From the NCBI GenBank assembly GCA_046327745.1, contig JAXLXV010000009.1, positions 365,968 to 429,967 on the forward strand: a stretch of DNA of 64,000 nucleotides, written 5' to 3'. The stretch comes from JABAQJ01 sp046327745 (GTDB lineage Bacteria; Gemmatimonadota; Gemmatimonadetes; Gemmatimonadales; Gemmatimonadaceae). Within the stretch, counting starts at the first letter, position 1; each line of letters begins with the position of its first letter. A model generated the notes under the pieces. That model saw only the letters and a list, made by a program, of their open reading frames with translations, did not search any database and was not told the DNA's origin. Made by a program: the position numbers and the translations under genes. Positions 35,759-44,022 of the stretch are shown in pieces.

Positions 35759-36436
35759 TCAGCTGGCGCGCAGATACGAACACCCGGCTTCTTGGGCGCG
35801 AATGCACGCGAAAACACCGGACGGCTGAAGCACAACGCCGGGGACCAAGCTCGCCAGGGCCCGCTTCTTTGCCTCGTCGTCGCTGACCTTGTCCTTTCCC
35901 TTCACGAGTTGCACGCAATCGTCGAACGCGACGGCACAGGCTAGGGCAATCCCTCCGCGGGCGATGAACTTGTCCAGCTGCACCGCATCGAACATGTCAG
36001 GAATCTCCTTCCGCTTCGACGACAGCAGGACGGGGTTCCGGTCGGTCGGTTGTTGGGTGATCGGATGCAACACACTCTTGGCCTTCCCGATTCCGTACTT
36101 GTCCCAGAACGCTTGCTGCATGGCAAGCACGATTCCGTTGTGCCGCATGACGACCACGGCGGTCATGTCCTTTGGTGGCACACCCAGCACTTGGTTGTAC
36201 TGGTTGGTCCACAGCGATGCGCGCCAGACGCCGTAGCCACTTTCCACCTCGGGCACATCAAACAAGGCTTTGTGCTTGGTCGTCAGGCGATTGACCCACG
36301 ACAGGTCAAACTTTTCCCCGCCCTGAGGAAGCGTGGCCGCGGGATCCACGGTGTACGCTTGCAATGAGTGCGGAAGGGCGCTGAGCAGCACGGTGCCGCC
36401 TGCTGCATGGCGCAGGAAGCTGCGACGAGTCGACAT
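35759..36436 (-). CDS. Tat-exported protein of unknown function, possibly DsrE-like
   Basis: A 225-residue protein with a twin-arginine signal (MSTRRSFLRHAAGGTVLLSALPHSLQA). The mature part contains TAVVVMRHNGIVLAMQQAFWDKYG and GGIALACAVAFDDCVQLVKGKD, an arrangement of a short beta strand plus Cys-containing loop that recalls DsrE/DsrF-type sulfur-relay proteins, and ends GVVLQPSGVFACIRAQEAGCSYLRAS. Four Cys lie in two clusters. The function is not known. AGGAG nine bases upstream of ATG 36436 supports this start over a longer one. The Tat route suggests folding or cofactor loading in the cytoplasm. Confidence 0.65.
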   Translation of the reverse strand: MSTRRSFLRHAAGGTVLLSALPHSLQAYTVDPAATLPQGGEKFDLSWVNRLTTKHKALFDVPEVESGYGVWRASLWTNQYNQVLGVPPKDMTAVVVMRHNGIVLAMQQAFWDKYGIGKAKSVLHPITQQPTDRNPVLLSSKRKEIPDMFDAVQLDKFIARGGIALACAVAFDDCVQLVKGKDKVSDDEAKKRALASLVPGVVLQPSGVFACIRAQEAGCSYLRAS

Positions 36437-36732
36437 GCGGTCTCCTAGGTTGAAAATGTGGAACGCCGACACTCCCGTACGCGCGCCGTGGCCGGCTGGA
36501 TTGCCCTGCTCGGTTAAACAGCAGTCGGGGCAAATACAGCGGCGCGAGGCGACTTTCAGAATGGCGCACTCTGCGGCGAGATCAAGAGCGAGATGCGAAG
36601 TGGCGGGCATGAAGAGGTGGTCGGCAGCGCACTGCGGCGCGCCAGGGAAGCGGAGCGCGGGGGCCTTCGAGAATGGCCTGTCCCGAGCTACGCATCTCCT
36701 TGCCTCAGCATCAATTGTCACTAGTTTTCGTC
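36437..36732. other. intergenic region with a possible structured RNA
   Basis: About 300 bases between the minus-strand Tat gene and a plus-strand terminator. TTGCCC-TGCT (36501-36510) can pair with AGCA-GTCG-GGGCAA (36520-36533). On the minus strand TTGACG with ATGCTG after 17 bases (about 36733-36705) is a weak promoter candidate for the Tat gene. No convincing coding sequence is present on either strand. Confidence 0.3.
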
Positions 36733-36763
36733 AACGCCCCGCGGCTGGCCGGGGCGTTTTTTT
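36733..36763 (+). terminator. orphan Rho-independent terminator upstream of purA
   Basis: A perfect 9-bp stem (AACGCCCCG at 36733-36741, CGGGGCGTT at 36750-36758) with an 8-base loop runs into seven T residues (36757-36763). The orientation is plus-strand. The nearest plus-strand gene upstream ends at 35202, so the terminated transcript is not explained by any gene here. It may end a small or antisense RNA. Confidence 0.85.
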
Positions 36764-36901
36764 GTGTCCAGCAATGGCATGGGAGGGACGCGGGCCCCCC
36801 CCGCGTCAAGCATACCGCCAGGGCGCCCGGCTGCCCGCATCCCGCCATCTCACACCGTACCAGACGTACGCACCTGTGCGGCACGCCTGAGGCAGACACC
36901 G

Positions 36902-38185
36902 ATGTTCGACTCGAAGACTCGAAGCGTCGTAGTCGTGGGCGCCCAGTGGGGCGACGAAGGAAAGGGAAAGCTCGTCGACGTACTCGCCGAACGCGCCGAT
37001 TGGGTCGTCCGGTACCAAGGCGGGGCGAACGCTGGGCACACCGTGCACATCGGCGACGACTCCTTCGTCCTGCACCAGATCCCCAGCGGGATCCTGCACC
37101 CAGGCGTGCGCTGCGCCATTGGGAACGGCGTCGTCCTGGACCCCGAGACCCTCTTCACCGAAATCGATGAGCTAGTGCGCGACGGTGTGGACGTTGAAGG
37201 TCGCCTGTATGTGTCCGACCGCGCGCACTTGGTCATGCCCTATCACAAGCTCGTGGACTCGGAGAGTTCTGCCAGCAAGGCCATCGGGACCACGGGGCGA
37301 GGGATTGGGCCTGCCTATGAGGACAAGGCTGGACGTCGCGGCGTACGCGTGGTCGATCTCAAGCACCCGGATCGGCTACGGCCTCTGGTCGAACGCGGCG
37401 TTGAACTCGCGAACGCGGCGCTCACTCGGTACGGGTCGTCGAAACGAGCCGATGTCGCGGAGACGATGGGCCGGCTCGAAGCCCTGACGCCCCGCCTGCT
37501 GGCGGTTTCCGAGGACGTCAGCCTGATGTTGCACCGAGCTATGAAGAGCGGCGGCGCCATCCTGTTGGAAGGGGCGCAGGGGTCGCTGCTGGACGTGGAT
37601 CATGGGACCTATCCCTTCGTGACATCAAGCAGCACCACGGTCGGTGGAGCCGCCACGGGGACCGGGTTGCCGCCGACGGCGATTCATCAGGCGCTGGGTG
37701 TGGTGAAGGCATACACGACACGGGTGGGTAACGGACCCCTGCCAACGGAGTTCGATGAGCCGTTAGGCAGCCACGTGCGCCAGCTGGGAAATGAGTTTGG
37801 AGCGACCACGGGTCGTCCGCGTCGCTGCGGCTGGTTCGATGGTGTGGTAGTACGCTTTGCCGTACGCGTGAACGGGTTGACCGGGTTGGCCGTCACGAAG
37901 CTCGATGTCCTGGACACGCTGGAGCGCTTGGCGATCTGCACCGGATACCGAGTGGGCGACGAGGTGTTGCAGGAGTTCCCCGCCGATATCACGGCCCTAG
38001 AGCAGCTCGAACCAGTGTACGAGTGGTATCCGGGGTGGCAGGTGTCGACGTCGGCCGCGCGGCGCGTCGAAGATTTGCCCTCCAACGCCCGGGCCTACCT
38101 GGACCGCCTGCAATCACTGGTCGAGGCGCCGATTCGCTTCGTGTCGGTGGGGACGCGGCGCGACCAGATCATCGAGACCAAGTGA
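36902..38185 (+). CDS. purA: adenylosuccinate synthetase
   Basis: A 427-residue enzyme joining IMP and aspartate with GTP, the first committed step to AMP. The N-terminus has VVVVGAQWGDEGKGKLVDVL and RYQGGANAGHTVH; LLEGAQGSLLDVDHGTYPFVTSS and RPRRCGWFD follow, all diagnostic. A longer in-frame start (36764) lacks family similarity. The plus-strand terminator at 36733-36763 precedes it, so it must have its own promoter in 36764-36901. An octamer CGTTAGGC at 37761 encodes PLG. The next gene starts 10 bases later. Confidence 0.96.
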   Translation: MFDSKTRSVVVVGAQWGDEGKGKLVDVLAERADWVVRYQGGANAGHTVHIGDDSFVLHQIPSGILHPGVRCAIGNGVVLDPETLFTEIDELVRDGVDVEGRLYVSDRAHLVMPYHKLVDSESSASKAIGTTGRGIGPAYEDKAGRRGVRVVDLKHPDRLRPLVERGVELANAALTRYGSSKRADVAETMGRLEALTPRLLAVSEDVSLMLHRAMKSGGAILLEGAQGSLLDVDHGTYPFVTSSSTTVGGAATGTGLPPTAIHQALGVVKAYTTRVGNGPLPTEFDEPLGSHVRQLGNEFGATTGRPRRCGWFDGVVVRFAVRVNGLTGLAVTKLDVLDTLERLAICTGYRVGDEVLQEFPADITALEQLEPVYEWYPGWQVSTSAARRVEDLPSNARAYLDRLQSLVEAPIRFVSVGTRRDQIIETK

Positions 38186-38195
38186 GCAGCGCCGT

Positions 38196-39236
38196 ATGAC
38201 ATCCGGACCGGGGTTGGACCTGACGCTCGATGTGCTGGTGGTTGGGGCAGGCCCCTGCGGCTTGGCAGCGGCGATTTCTGCCCAGCGCGCGGGCTTGAGT
38301 GTGCTGGTGTTCGACGCCGCCTGTGTCGTGTCGTCGGTGACGCAGTACCCAACATACGCCACTTTCTTCTCCACCGCCGAGAAGCTGGCGTTAGGCGGCC
38401 TTCCGTTCGTCATCGCCGACGCCAAGCCCACCCGGCGCGATGCGCTGGCGTACTATCGTGAGGTCGTGCGGCACTTCGCCTTGCACGTGCGGCAATACGA
38501 GCGGGTCGAGTCCATTGAACGCAGTGGCGACGCCTTTCTGGTGCGCACGCTCCGACGGGGCGGCCAGCGCTTTCAGACAAGAACGCGGGCGATCATCGTG
38601 GCCACCGGTTACTGGGGGTCGCCCAATCTGCTGAATGTGCTCGGCGAGGACCTGCCGCATGTCTCTCACAGCTATCACGAAGGGCACGCAGCCTTCCAGC
38701 AGCACGCCGTCGTCGTTGGCGGCGGCAACTCTGCCGCGGAGGCCGCCCTGGATCTGTGGCGCGCCGGCGCCAAGGTGACGCTGGTGCACTTTGGCCCCGC
38801 TTTTGACAAGAAGATCAAGCCGTGGGTGCTTCCCGACTTCAACAACCGCGCCGCCGAGGGGAGCATCGATGTTCGTTGGAACAGTCGCGTGGCCGCGATC
38901 GACGGCGAGTTCGTGACGATCCGCCGGTCTGATCATACGGTCGAGAAGTTGCGCGCGGAGCATGTGTTCCTGATGACCGGGTTTGCGCCTAACGTGCAGT
39001 TGCTTCAGGGGATCGGGGTCACGATTGACCCGGCGACCGGAATTCCAACGCACGATCCCAGCACCCTGGAAACGAACATCCCAGGCGTGTTCATGGCTGG
39101 GGTGGTTGTGGCCGGATACGATGCCAACAAGGTCTTTATCGAGAATGGTCGCTATCACGGTGATCGCATTGTGGCGCGCCTGACCGGCAAGCCGGTACCG
39201 CCGCCGCCGACACTCAGCCGCGAGTTGGATAGCTGA
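38196..39236 (+). CDS. YpdA/Bdr-type FAD-dependent disulfide reductase
   Basis: A 346-residue flavoprotein. The FAD motif is VVGAGPCGLAAAISAQ, with the Cys-containing GPCG that is specific for YpdA (bacillithiol disulfide reductase) proteins; YPTYATFFSTAEKLALGGLPFV is also YpdA-like. The NADPH-binding motif is VVGGGNSAAEAALDL, and TNIPGVFMAGVVVAGYDANKVFIENGRYHG closes the FAD site. In Firmicutes it reduces oxidised bacillithiol with NADPH. No bsh genes are visible, so use of bacillithiol here is inference. It is 10 bases after purA. Octamers occur at 38389 and 38987. Confidence 0.87.
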   Translation: MTSGPGLDLTLDVLVVGAGPCGLAAAISAQRAGLSVLVFDAACVVSSVTQYPTYATFFSTAEKLALGGLPFVIADAKPTRRDALAYYREVVRHFALHVRQYERVESIERSGDAFLVRTLRRGGQRFQTRTRAIIVATGYWGSPNLLNVLGEDLPHVSHSYHEGHAAFQQHAVVVGGGNSAAEAALDLWRAGAKVTLVHFGPAFDKKIKPWVLPDFNNRAAEGSIDVRWNSRVAAIDGEFVTIRRSDHTVEKLRAEHVFLMTGFAPNVQLLQGIGVTIDPATGIPTHDPSTLETNIPGVFMAGVVVAGYDANKVFIENGRYHGDRIVARLTGKPVPPPPTLSRELDS

Positions 39237-39325
39237 ACGACTGTCGGTCCGGCGCTTCCGATGTCCACCGGCCGTCATGCACATTGTGTGAGCACCCAGA
39301 GACTTCCTTCACCGATTCGTACGAC

Positions 39326-40669
39326 ATGCAACCCGACGTCATGGACAAGCTGGTGTCGCTGTGCAAGCGACGGGGATTCATCTTCCAGTCCTCCGAGATC
39401 TACGGTGGGGCGGGGTCGGTCTGGGACTACGGCCCGTTGGGCGTCGAGCTGAAGAAGAACGTCAAGGATCGTTGGTGGCATGCGATGGTCCGATCGCGTG
39501 ATGACATTGAGGGTCTGGACGCCGCCATCCTCATGCATCCGCGCGTCTGGGAGGCCAGCGGACACGTCGCGGGCTTCACGGATCCCCTCGTGGACTGTCG
39601 CGCGTGCAAAGCGCGCTTCCGGGCGGACAAACTCGAGGATGCGGCGTGCCCGCGCAAACCTAGCAAGCACCCCGGGCAACACACCGACTGCCAGCTGACC
39701 GAACCCCGTCAGTTCAACCTGATGTTCAAGACGTTCATGGGCCCCGTGGAGGAATCGGCGTCCGTTGTCTATCTGCGCCCGGAGACCGCGCAAGGCATCT
39801 ACGTGAACTTCCTGAACGTGCAGCAGGCGACGCGGCAGAAAGTCCCATTCGGGATCGCGCAGATCGGAAAGGCGTTTCGCAATGAGATCACGCCTGGGAA
39901 CTTCATCTTCCGCACACGTGAATTCGAGCAGATGGAGATGCAGTTCTTCGTGGATCCGGCCGGCGATCACATGCAGTGGTTCGAATTCTGGAAGGCCCAA
40001 CGCATGGCCTGGCATCAGTCCCTGGGGTTGCAGGGTGACCGGCTGCTCTTTCACCAGCATACGCCGCAGGAGTTGGCGCACTACGCGCGGGCGGCCTTCG
40101 ATATCCAGTTCGACTTCGGTGGCACGCTTGGCTTCCAGGAAATCGAGGGCGTGCATCATCGCGGAGACTTCGACCTTGGCCGTCACCAGGAGTATTCGGG
40201 CAAGAAGCTGGAGTACTTCGATCAACCCAACAACCGCCGGTTCACGCCGTTCGTGATCGAGACGTCAGTTGGAGCTGACCGGACGACGCTGGCACTCCTG
40301 GTCAACGGCTATCGTGAGGAGGCGGTCGAAGGGGAGGACGAGGGCCGCGTGGTGCTCGGTTTGCATCCATCGCTGGCACCGATCAAGGCGGGCATTTTTC
40401 CGCTGGTGAAGAAAGATGGCATGCCCGAGTTCGCCGAAAAGCTTGCCGCGGATCTGCGCCCCCATTTTCCGGTGTTCTACGACGAGTCTGGGGCGATCGG
40501 CCGACGCTACCGCCGACAGGATGAAGTGGGCACACCGTTCTGCATCACCGTGGATGGTGAGACCACGCAGAATGGCACGGTGACTATCCGCGACCGGGAT
40601 TCACTTAAGCAGGAGCGAGTTGCCGCGGACCAGGTCCGATCGATCATTTTGGGTCGACTCGCCCTCTAG
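39326..40669 (+). CDS. glyS: glycyl-tRNA synthetase, homodimeric type
   Basis: A 447-residue class II synthetase of the single-subunit (alpha2) type. Motif 1 region GGAGSVWDYGPLGVELKKNVK, motif 2 FRNEITPGNFIFRTREFEQMEMQFFV and motif 3 SVGADRTTLALL are present; the Cys-rich insertion CRACKARF...CPRKPSKHPGQHTDC is a likely zinc or disulfide site. It charges tRNA-Gly. ATG at 39326 gives the family start; a TTG at 39284 is an alternative, and no clear ribosome binding site is seen at either. It is followed by a terminator. Confidence 0.94.
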   Translation: MQPDVMDKLVSLCKRRGFIFQSSEIYGGAGSVWDYGPLGVELKKNVKDRWWHAMVRSRDDIEGLDAAILMHPRVWEASGHVAGFTDPLVDCRACKARFRADKLEDAACPRKPSKHPGQHTDCQLTEPRQFNLMFKTFMGPVEESASVVYLRPETAQGIYVNFLNVQQATRQKVPFGIAQIGKAFRNEITPGNFIFRTREFEQMEMQFFVDPAGDHMQWFEFWKAQRMAWHQSLGLQGDRLLFHQHTPQELAHYARAAFDIQFDFGGTLGFQEIEGVHHRGDFDLGRHQEYSGKKLEYFDQPNNRRFTPFVIETSVGADRTTLALLVNGYREEAVEGEDEGRVVLGLHPSLAPIKAGIFPLVKKDGMPEFAEKLAADLRPHFPVFYDESGAIGRRYRRQDEVGTPFCITVDGETTQNGTVTIRDRDSLKQERVAADQVRSIILGRLAL

Positions 40670-40694
40670 GCACCGAGGTCCGCCTTGCCGGACG

Positions 40695-40721
40695 GGCCGG
40701 CCGACTCCAGGCCGGCCTTTT
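40695..40721 (+). terminator. Rho-independent terminator after glyS
   Basis: A perfect 8-bp stem (GGCCGGCC at 40695-40702 and 40710-40717) with a 7-base loop is followed by TTTT. It closes the purA-ypdA-glyS group. Confidence 0.8.
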
Positions 40722-40874
40722 GACCTGACGGAAACGTTACGCTTCCGGCCGGGGCTGTCACACCGTGATCCATGATATGTCGTTACACGGCAGGCTGGCG
40801 CTGAACGCGAGGGTCAGGGCCTGGGTGAAGTGTCTCTTGCACGCGAAACACTTCAACCAGACGCGGGGGGTGCC

Positions 40875-41312
40875 ATGCCCAATGTGGTCGGATCAAATCG
40901 TCGTGAGTTCATTCGCGAAGCCGCGCTCGTCGTGGCCGTGCTTTCTGGGTGTGGCGGTGACAGCACCGGGCCGACGGCCATCGACGGTGTCACCATCTCC
41001 GGAAGCCAGGTGACCGTCGACCTGACGAAGGTCACGGCACTGTCGTCGGTAGGGACCGCCCTCTTCATCCCGGGAGCGCGGGTGGTCGTGCTTCGAACCG
41101 CCTCCGCCACGTTCAAGGCATTCACGACGACGTGTACGCACGCCGGATGCTCCGTGGACTCGTTCGCTGGTGGGCGCATCAACTGTCCCTGTCACGGGTC
41201 CCAGTACGACACGAATGGACAGGTCGTGGCTGGGCCGGCGCCACGCGCGTTGACCGAATACGCGACCACGTTCGACGCTGGCAGCAACGTCGTGACCATC
41301 AACAAAGGCTGA
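40875..41312 (+). CDS. Rieske [2Fe-2S] lipoprotein with Tat signal
   Basis: A 145-residue protein. The N-terminus has a twin-arginine motif (NRREFI) and a lipobox (VLSGC), so it should be folded in the cytoplasm, exported by Tat and lipid-anchored. The Rieske cluster motifs are CTHAGC and CPCHGS, with the cluster ligands Cys-x-His and Cys-x2-His and the extra disulfide Cys. Its length suits a stand-alone Rieske domain like those of small electron-transfer proteins. No cytochrome b or oxidase gene is adjacent, so its partner is unknown. Confidence 0.9.
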   Translation: MPNVVGSNRREFIREAALVVAVLSGCGGDSTGPTAIDGVTISGSQVTVDLTKVTALSSVGTALFIPGARVVVLRTASATFKAFTTTCTHAGCSVDSFAGGRINCPCHGSQYDTNGQVVAGPAPRALTEYATTFDAGSNVVTINKG

Positions 41313-41549
41313 CGCGTCGACTCTGATGTAGACGCAGCTGACGGGGTCGCCAGGCCGTTGTCCGGCGCATGTGGCGTCGGAGGCAGGTCTGGTGGCTGGG
41401 CGGCAGCACGCACGTAGGCCGCCGCGTCCGCTCTGGACGCGGCGAGTGCCGGCGTGCCAATTCTCCCCCAAGCCACCTCGCTCTATTGGCGGGGGACGAC
41501 TCGTCAGCGTTGATGGCCGTAGGCCGTTGGCGCACTCCTGGGGGCAGGG

Positions 41550-42233
41550 ATGAAGCCGACGGCACTGATCACCGGTGCATCGAAAGGAATTGGGCGCGCC
41601 ATTGCCCGCCGACTAGCCAGCACCCATGCGATCGTTGCCACGGCACGATCGGAAACGCTGCTGGAAGGCCTGGCGCGCGAAATCCGGGCCGGCGGCGGCA
41701 CATGCCGCGTGTTGGCGCTGGATCTCCGTCGCCCGTCGGAGATTGCCGAAAAGCTCGGCGCCCTGGACGTGGACGTGCTGGTGAACAACGCCGGGGTGAT
41801 GCACAAGTCGCCTGTGATGGAGCTGACGGACGACGAGTGGCAGGAAATGGTCGACGTGAACTATAGCGCCCTCTTTCACGCCAGTCGGGCCGTGGTCCCC
41901 GCCATGATCAAGCGAGGTCGCGGACACGTCGTCAATATCGCGTCCATCGCCGGCCGATCTGCCTTTGTCGGGGGGGCAGGATACGCCTCCACAAAACACG
42001 CCGTCATGGGATTCAGTGAATCGCTAATGCTCGAGCTGCGAGATCATGGCGTCCGCGTCTCGGTCGTGTGTCCTGGCTCGGTGGCCACCGGGATGGTCGC
42101 CGAGGGAGTGGACACCAGCTGGATGCTTACACCGGAGGATGTGGCGGAGGCGGTTGCCGGTGTGGTGGCGATGCCGCCGCACGCACTGGTTTATCAAGTG
42201 GAGGTGCGCGCGGCGCGACCGGGAAAGCGATAA
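41550..42233 (+). CDS. short-chain dehydrogenase
   Basis: A 227-residue classical SDR with TALITGASKGIGRAIARRLA (NADP-binding), NNAGVM, and the catalytic triad in NIASIAGRSAFVGGAGYASTKHAVMGFSESL (Ser, Tyr, Lys). Its cofactor preference is probably NADP because of the SKGIG loop. The substrate is unknown. 237 bases without a gene precede it. The following lipoprotein gene is 132 bases away. Confidence 0.85.
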   Translation: MKPTALITGASKGIGRAIARRLASTHAIVATARSETLLEGLAREIRAGGGTCRVLALDLRRPSEIAEKLGALDVDVLVNNAGVMHKSPVMELTDDEWQEMVDVNYSALFHASRAVVPAMIKRGRGHVVNIASIAGRSAFVGGAGYASTKHAVMGFSESLMLELRDHGVRVSVVCPGSVATGMVAEGVDTSWMLTPEDVAEAVAGVVAMPPHALVYQVEVRAARPGKR

Positions 42234-42365
42234 CGGGCAATGGCTACCATTCGCGACGCCAAGCGGTGGCCGCGCGACACTGGACGTGCTCTGGTACGTC
42301 AGGCAAGCTTTTCCGCGAGAACGGTGGCTATCGCCCCTGTTGCCGACTTTTGCATGAGGTTTGCC

Positions 42366-43949
42366 ATGCGTCACCGTACGCCCCGGCTCTCGGTCGTATG
42401 TGGACTCCTTGTCCTCTCGGCGTGTCGCGATGCGACGGCCCCGTTCCAATCGCCCATATCCCGGTCCATTGCGCCGACCGCAACGCAACTCGCGTTAGGC
42501 CCCGGCGTGACGCGGACGCCGTTGAAGATCCTGCAGGCTAACCAGCTCATGCGGGTGCACAGCATCAATGACGCCGGCGTGATCGTCGGCGCCTCGTCGT
42601 TCACCGCGGGTGGCATCCAGGTGAATCACGCGGTGGAATGGACGTCCCCGACCACCATACTGGATCTCGATGGGCGAACGTCCGCCCAAGACGCGACCAG
42701 TTGGGCGACAGACATCAATGCGTCCGGACAGGTGGCCGGCCACTGGTATGACCTGGCGCATCCCAACCGCGGATTTGTGCAGACCAACGGCACAAAGACC
42801 TACATCAATCCCTTGACGGGCGACACCGAGAGTAGCGCGCTGGCGATTGACGCCAGCGGCAAGGTCTTCGGTTGGAGCTACGGGCACCCCACGCAACGCT
42901 ACATCACCTGGGCGAATGGAGTGACGACGCTGTTCGATCCGTTCCCAGGTGTGTCGATCGAGTTCGCGGACATGAACGCGGGCGGCGTCATCGCGTTCAA
43001 CGCGTACAGCTTCACCAATAGTGCATTCCTGTACGCCAATGGCTTGGCCACGCCGCTTGCCGTCCCGGCGGGCTACATGAACGCGGTGTACGTGGCGGCC
43101 CTGAACGCCAATGGAGACGCGGTCGGGCACGGCTTTCCGGTCGGTGGCGCGGGGACCAATGTGTTGCTGTGGAAGAATGACGGGACCGTACAGGATCTTG
43201 GCGTTCCCGCCGGGTACACAACCTGCCAACCGACGGGCGTCAACAACCTGCGGCACGTGGTCCTTTGGTGCATCAACACCACGACGTTCGCGCTCGAAGG
43301 ATTCGTATGGAACGGCGCGCAATTTTTGTCGTTAGGTGATGTGAATCTCAACGACGATTTTGGTGGCCCCGGACCGCTCGCTGACTACCTCGTCATCAAC
43401 AACAACAATCAGGTGGCCGGCCGCACGGGTTCGTTGGTGGCCTCGCTATGGACGTACCCGTCACCCGGTTCTTCGGACAGCGATGGAGACGGCATTCCGG
43501 ACGCATCTGACAATTGTCCCGCCGTGCCCAACCCCAGCCAGGCAGACTTTGACCAGGACGGCATCGGCGATGCCTGCGATCCAACACCGGGGGCGGACCT
43601 GGCCCTCGCGTTTGCCAGCACGCCGCCATCCTTCACGCTCAACGTGCCGGTGGCCGTGAACTTCCTGGCCAGCAACGCCGGCCCGGGCAATTCGTCAGGC
43701 TCCGCCATGTTCATTCAGGCCTCACCGGCCTTTCGAATTGTGAGCGCGACCGGGGCGACGTGCGGTCCCGTCACCGGTGGCCTGTCCTGCACGTTAGGCG
43801 CTGCCAACGCCGGCGGTCAGGTGACGTTCTCACTCACGGTGCGACCGGTTCAGCAGGGAGTCTTCCCGGTGAACCTTACCCTCACGGGCAACGAAACAGA
43901 TACGAACACCGCGAACAACGTGATCGCCCGCAACGTCCGCGTGAACTGA
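42366..43949 (+). CDS. HAF-repeat / thrombospondin type 3 lipoprotein
   Basis: A 527-residue exported protein. The N-terminus RLSVVCGLLVLSACRD has a lipobox (LSAC). Residues 60-370 hold several HAF-type repeats: INDAGVIVGASS, INASGQVAGHWYDL, IDASGKVFGWSYG, LNANGDAVGHGFP and INNNNQVAGRTG. A calcium-binding thrombospondin type 3 segment (DSDGDGIPDASDNCPAVPNPSQADFDQDGIGDACD) follows near 380-415. The end is a DUF11/CARDB-like beta domain (TLTGNETDTNTANN). It is probably a surface or outer-membrane lipoprotein. An in-frame start 126 bases upstream was rejected because the signal peptide begins at 42366. Confidence 0.82.
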   Translation: MRHRTPRLSVVCGLLVLSACRDATAPFQSPISRSIAPTATQLALGPGVTRTPLKILQANQLMRVHSINDAGVIVGASSFTAGGIQVNHAVEWTSPTTILDLDGRTSAQDATSWATDINASGQVAGHWYDLAHPNRGFVQTNGTKTYINPLTGDTESSALAIDASGKVFGWSYGHPTQRYITWANGVTTLFDPFPGVSIEFADMNAGGVIAFNAYSFTNSAFLYANGLATPLAVPAGYMNAVYVAALNANGDAVGHGFPVGGAGTNVLLWKNDGTVQDLGVPAGYTTCQPTGVNNLRHVVLWCINTTTFALEGFVWNGAQFLSLGDVNLNDDFGGPGPLADYLVINNNNQVAGRTGSLVASLWTYPSPGSSDSDGDGIPDASDNCPAVPNPSQADFDQDGIGDACDPTPGADLALAFASTPPSFTLNVPVAVNFLASNAGPGNSSGSAMFIQASPAFRIVSATGATCGPVTGGLSCTLGAANAGGQVTFSLTVRPVQQGVFPVNLTLTGNETDTNTANNVIARNVRVN

Positions 43950-44022
43950 TCGAGGGCAGGGCCGCCGTTTCAGCTGGGTCTAAGGGGGGGCTGCGTCGCG
44001 TCGGCCGTGATTCGTCGCTAAC

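Noticed and set aside
36764..36901. Upstream in-frame extension of purA
   Set aside because: Pro/Arg-rich residues without family match; the conserved N-terminus begins at the ATG at 36902.
39275..40225. Minus-strand open frame opposite glyS
   Set aside because: It is fully antisense to a confident synthetase gene and has no homology-like features.
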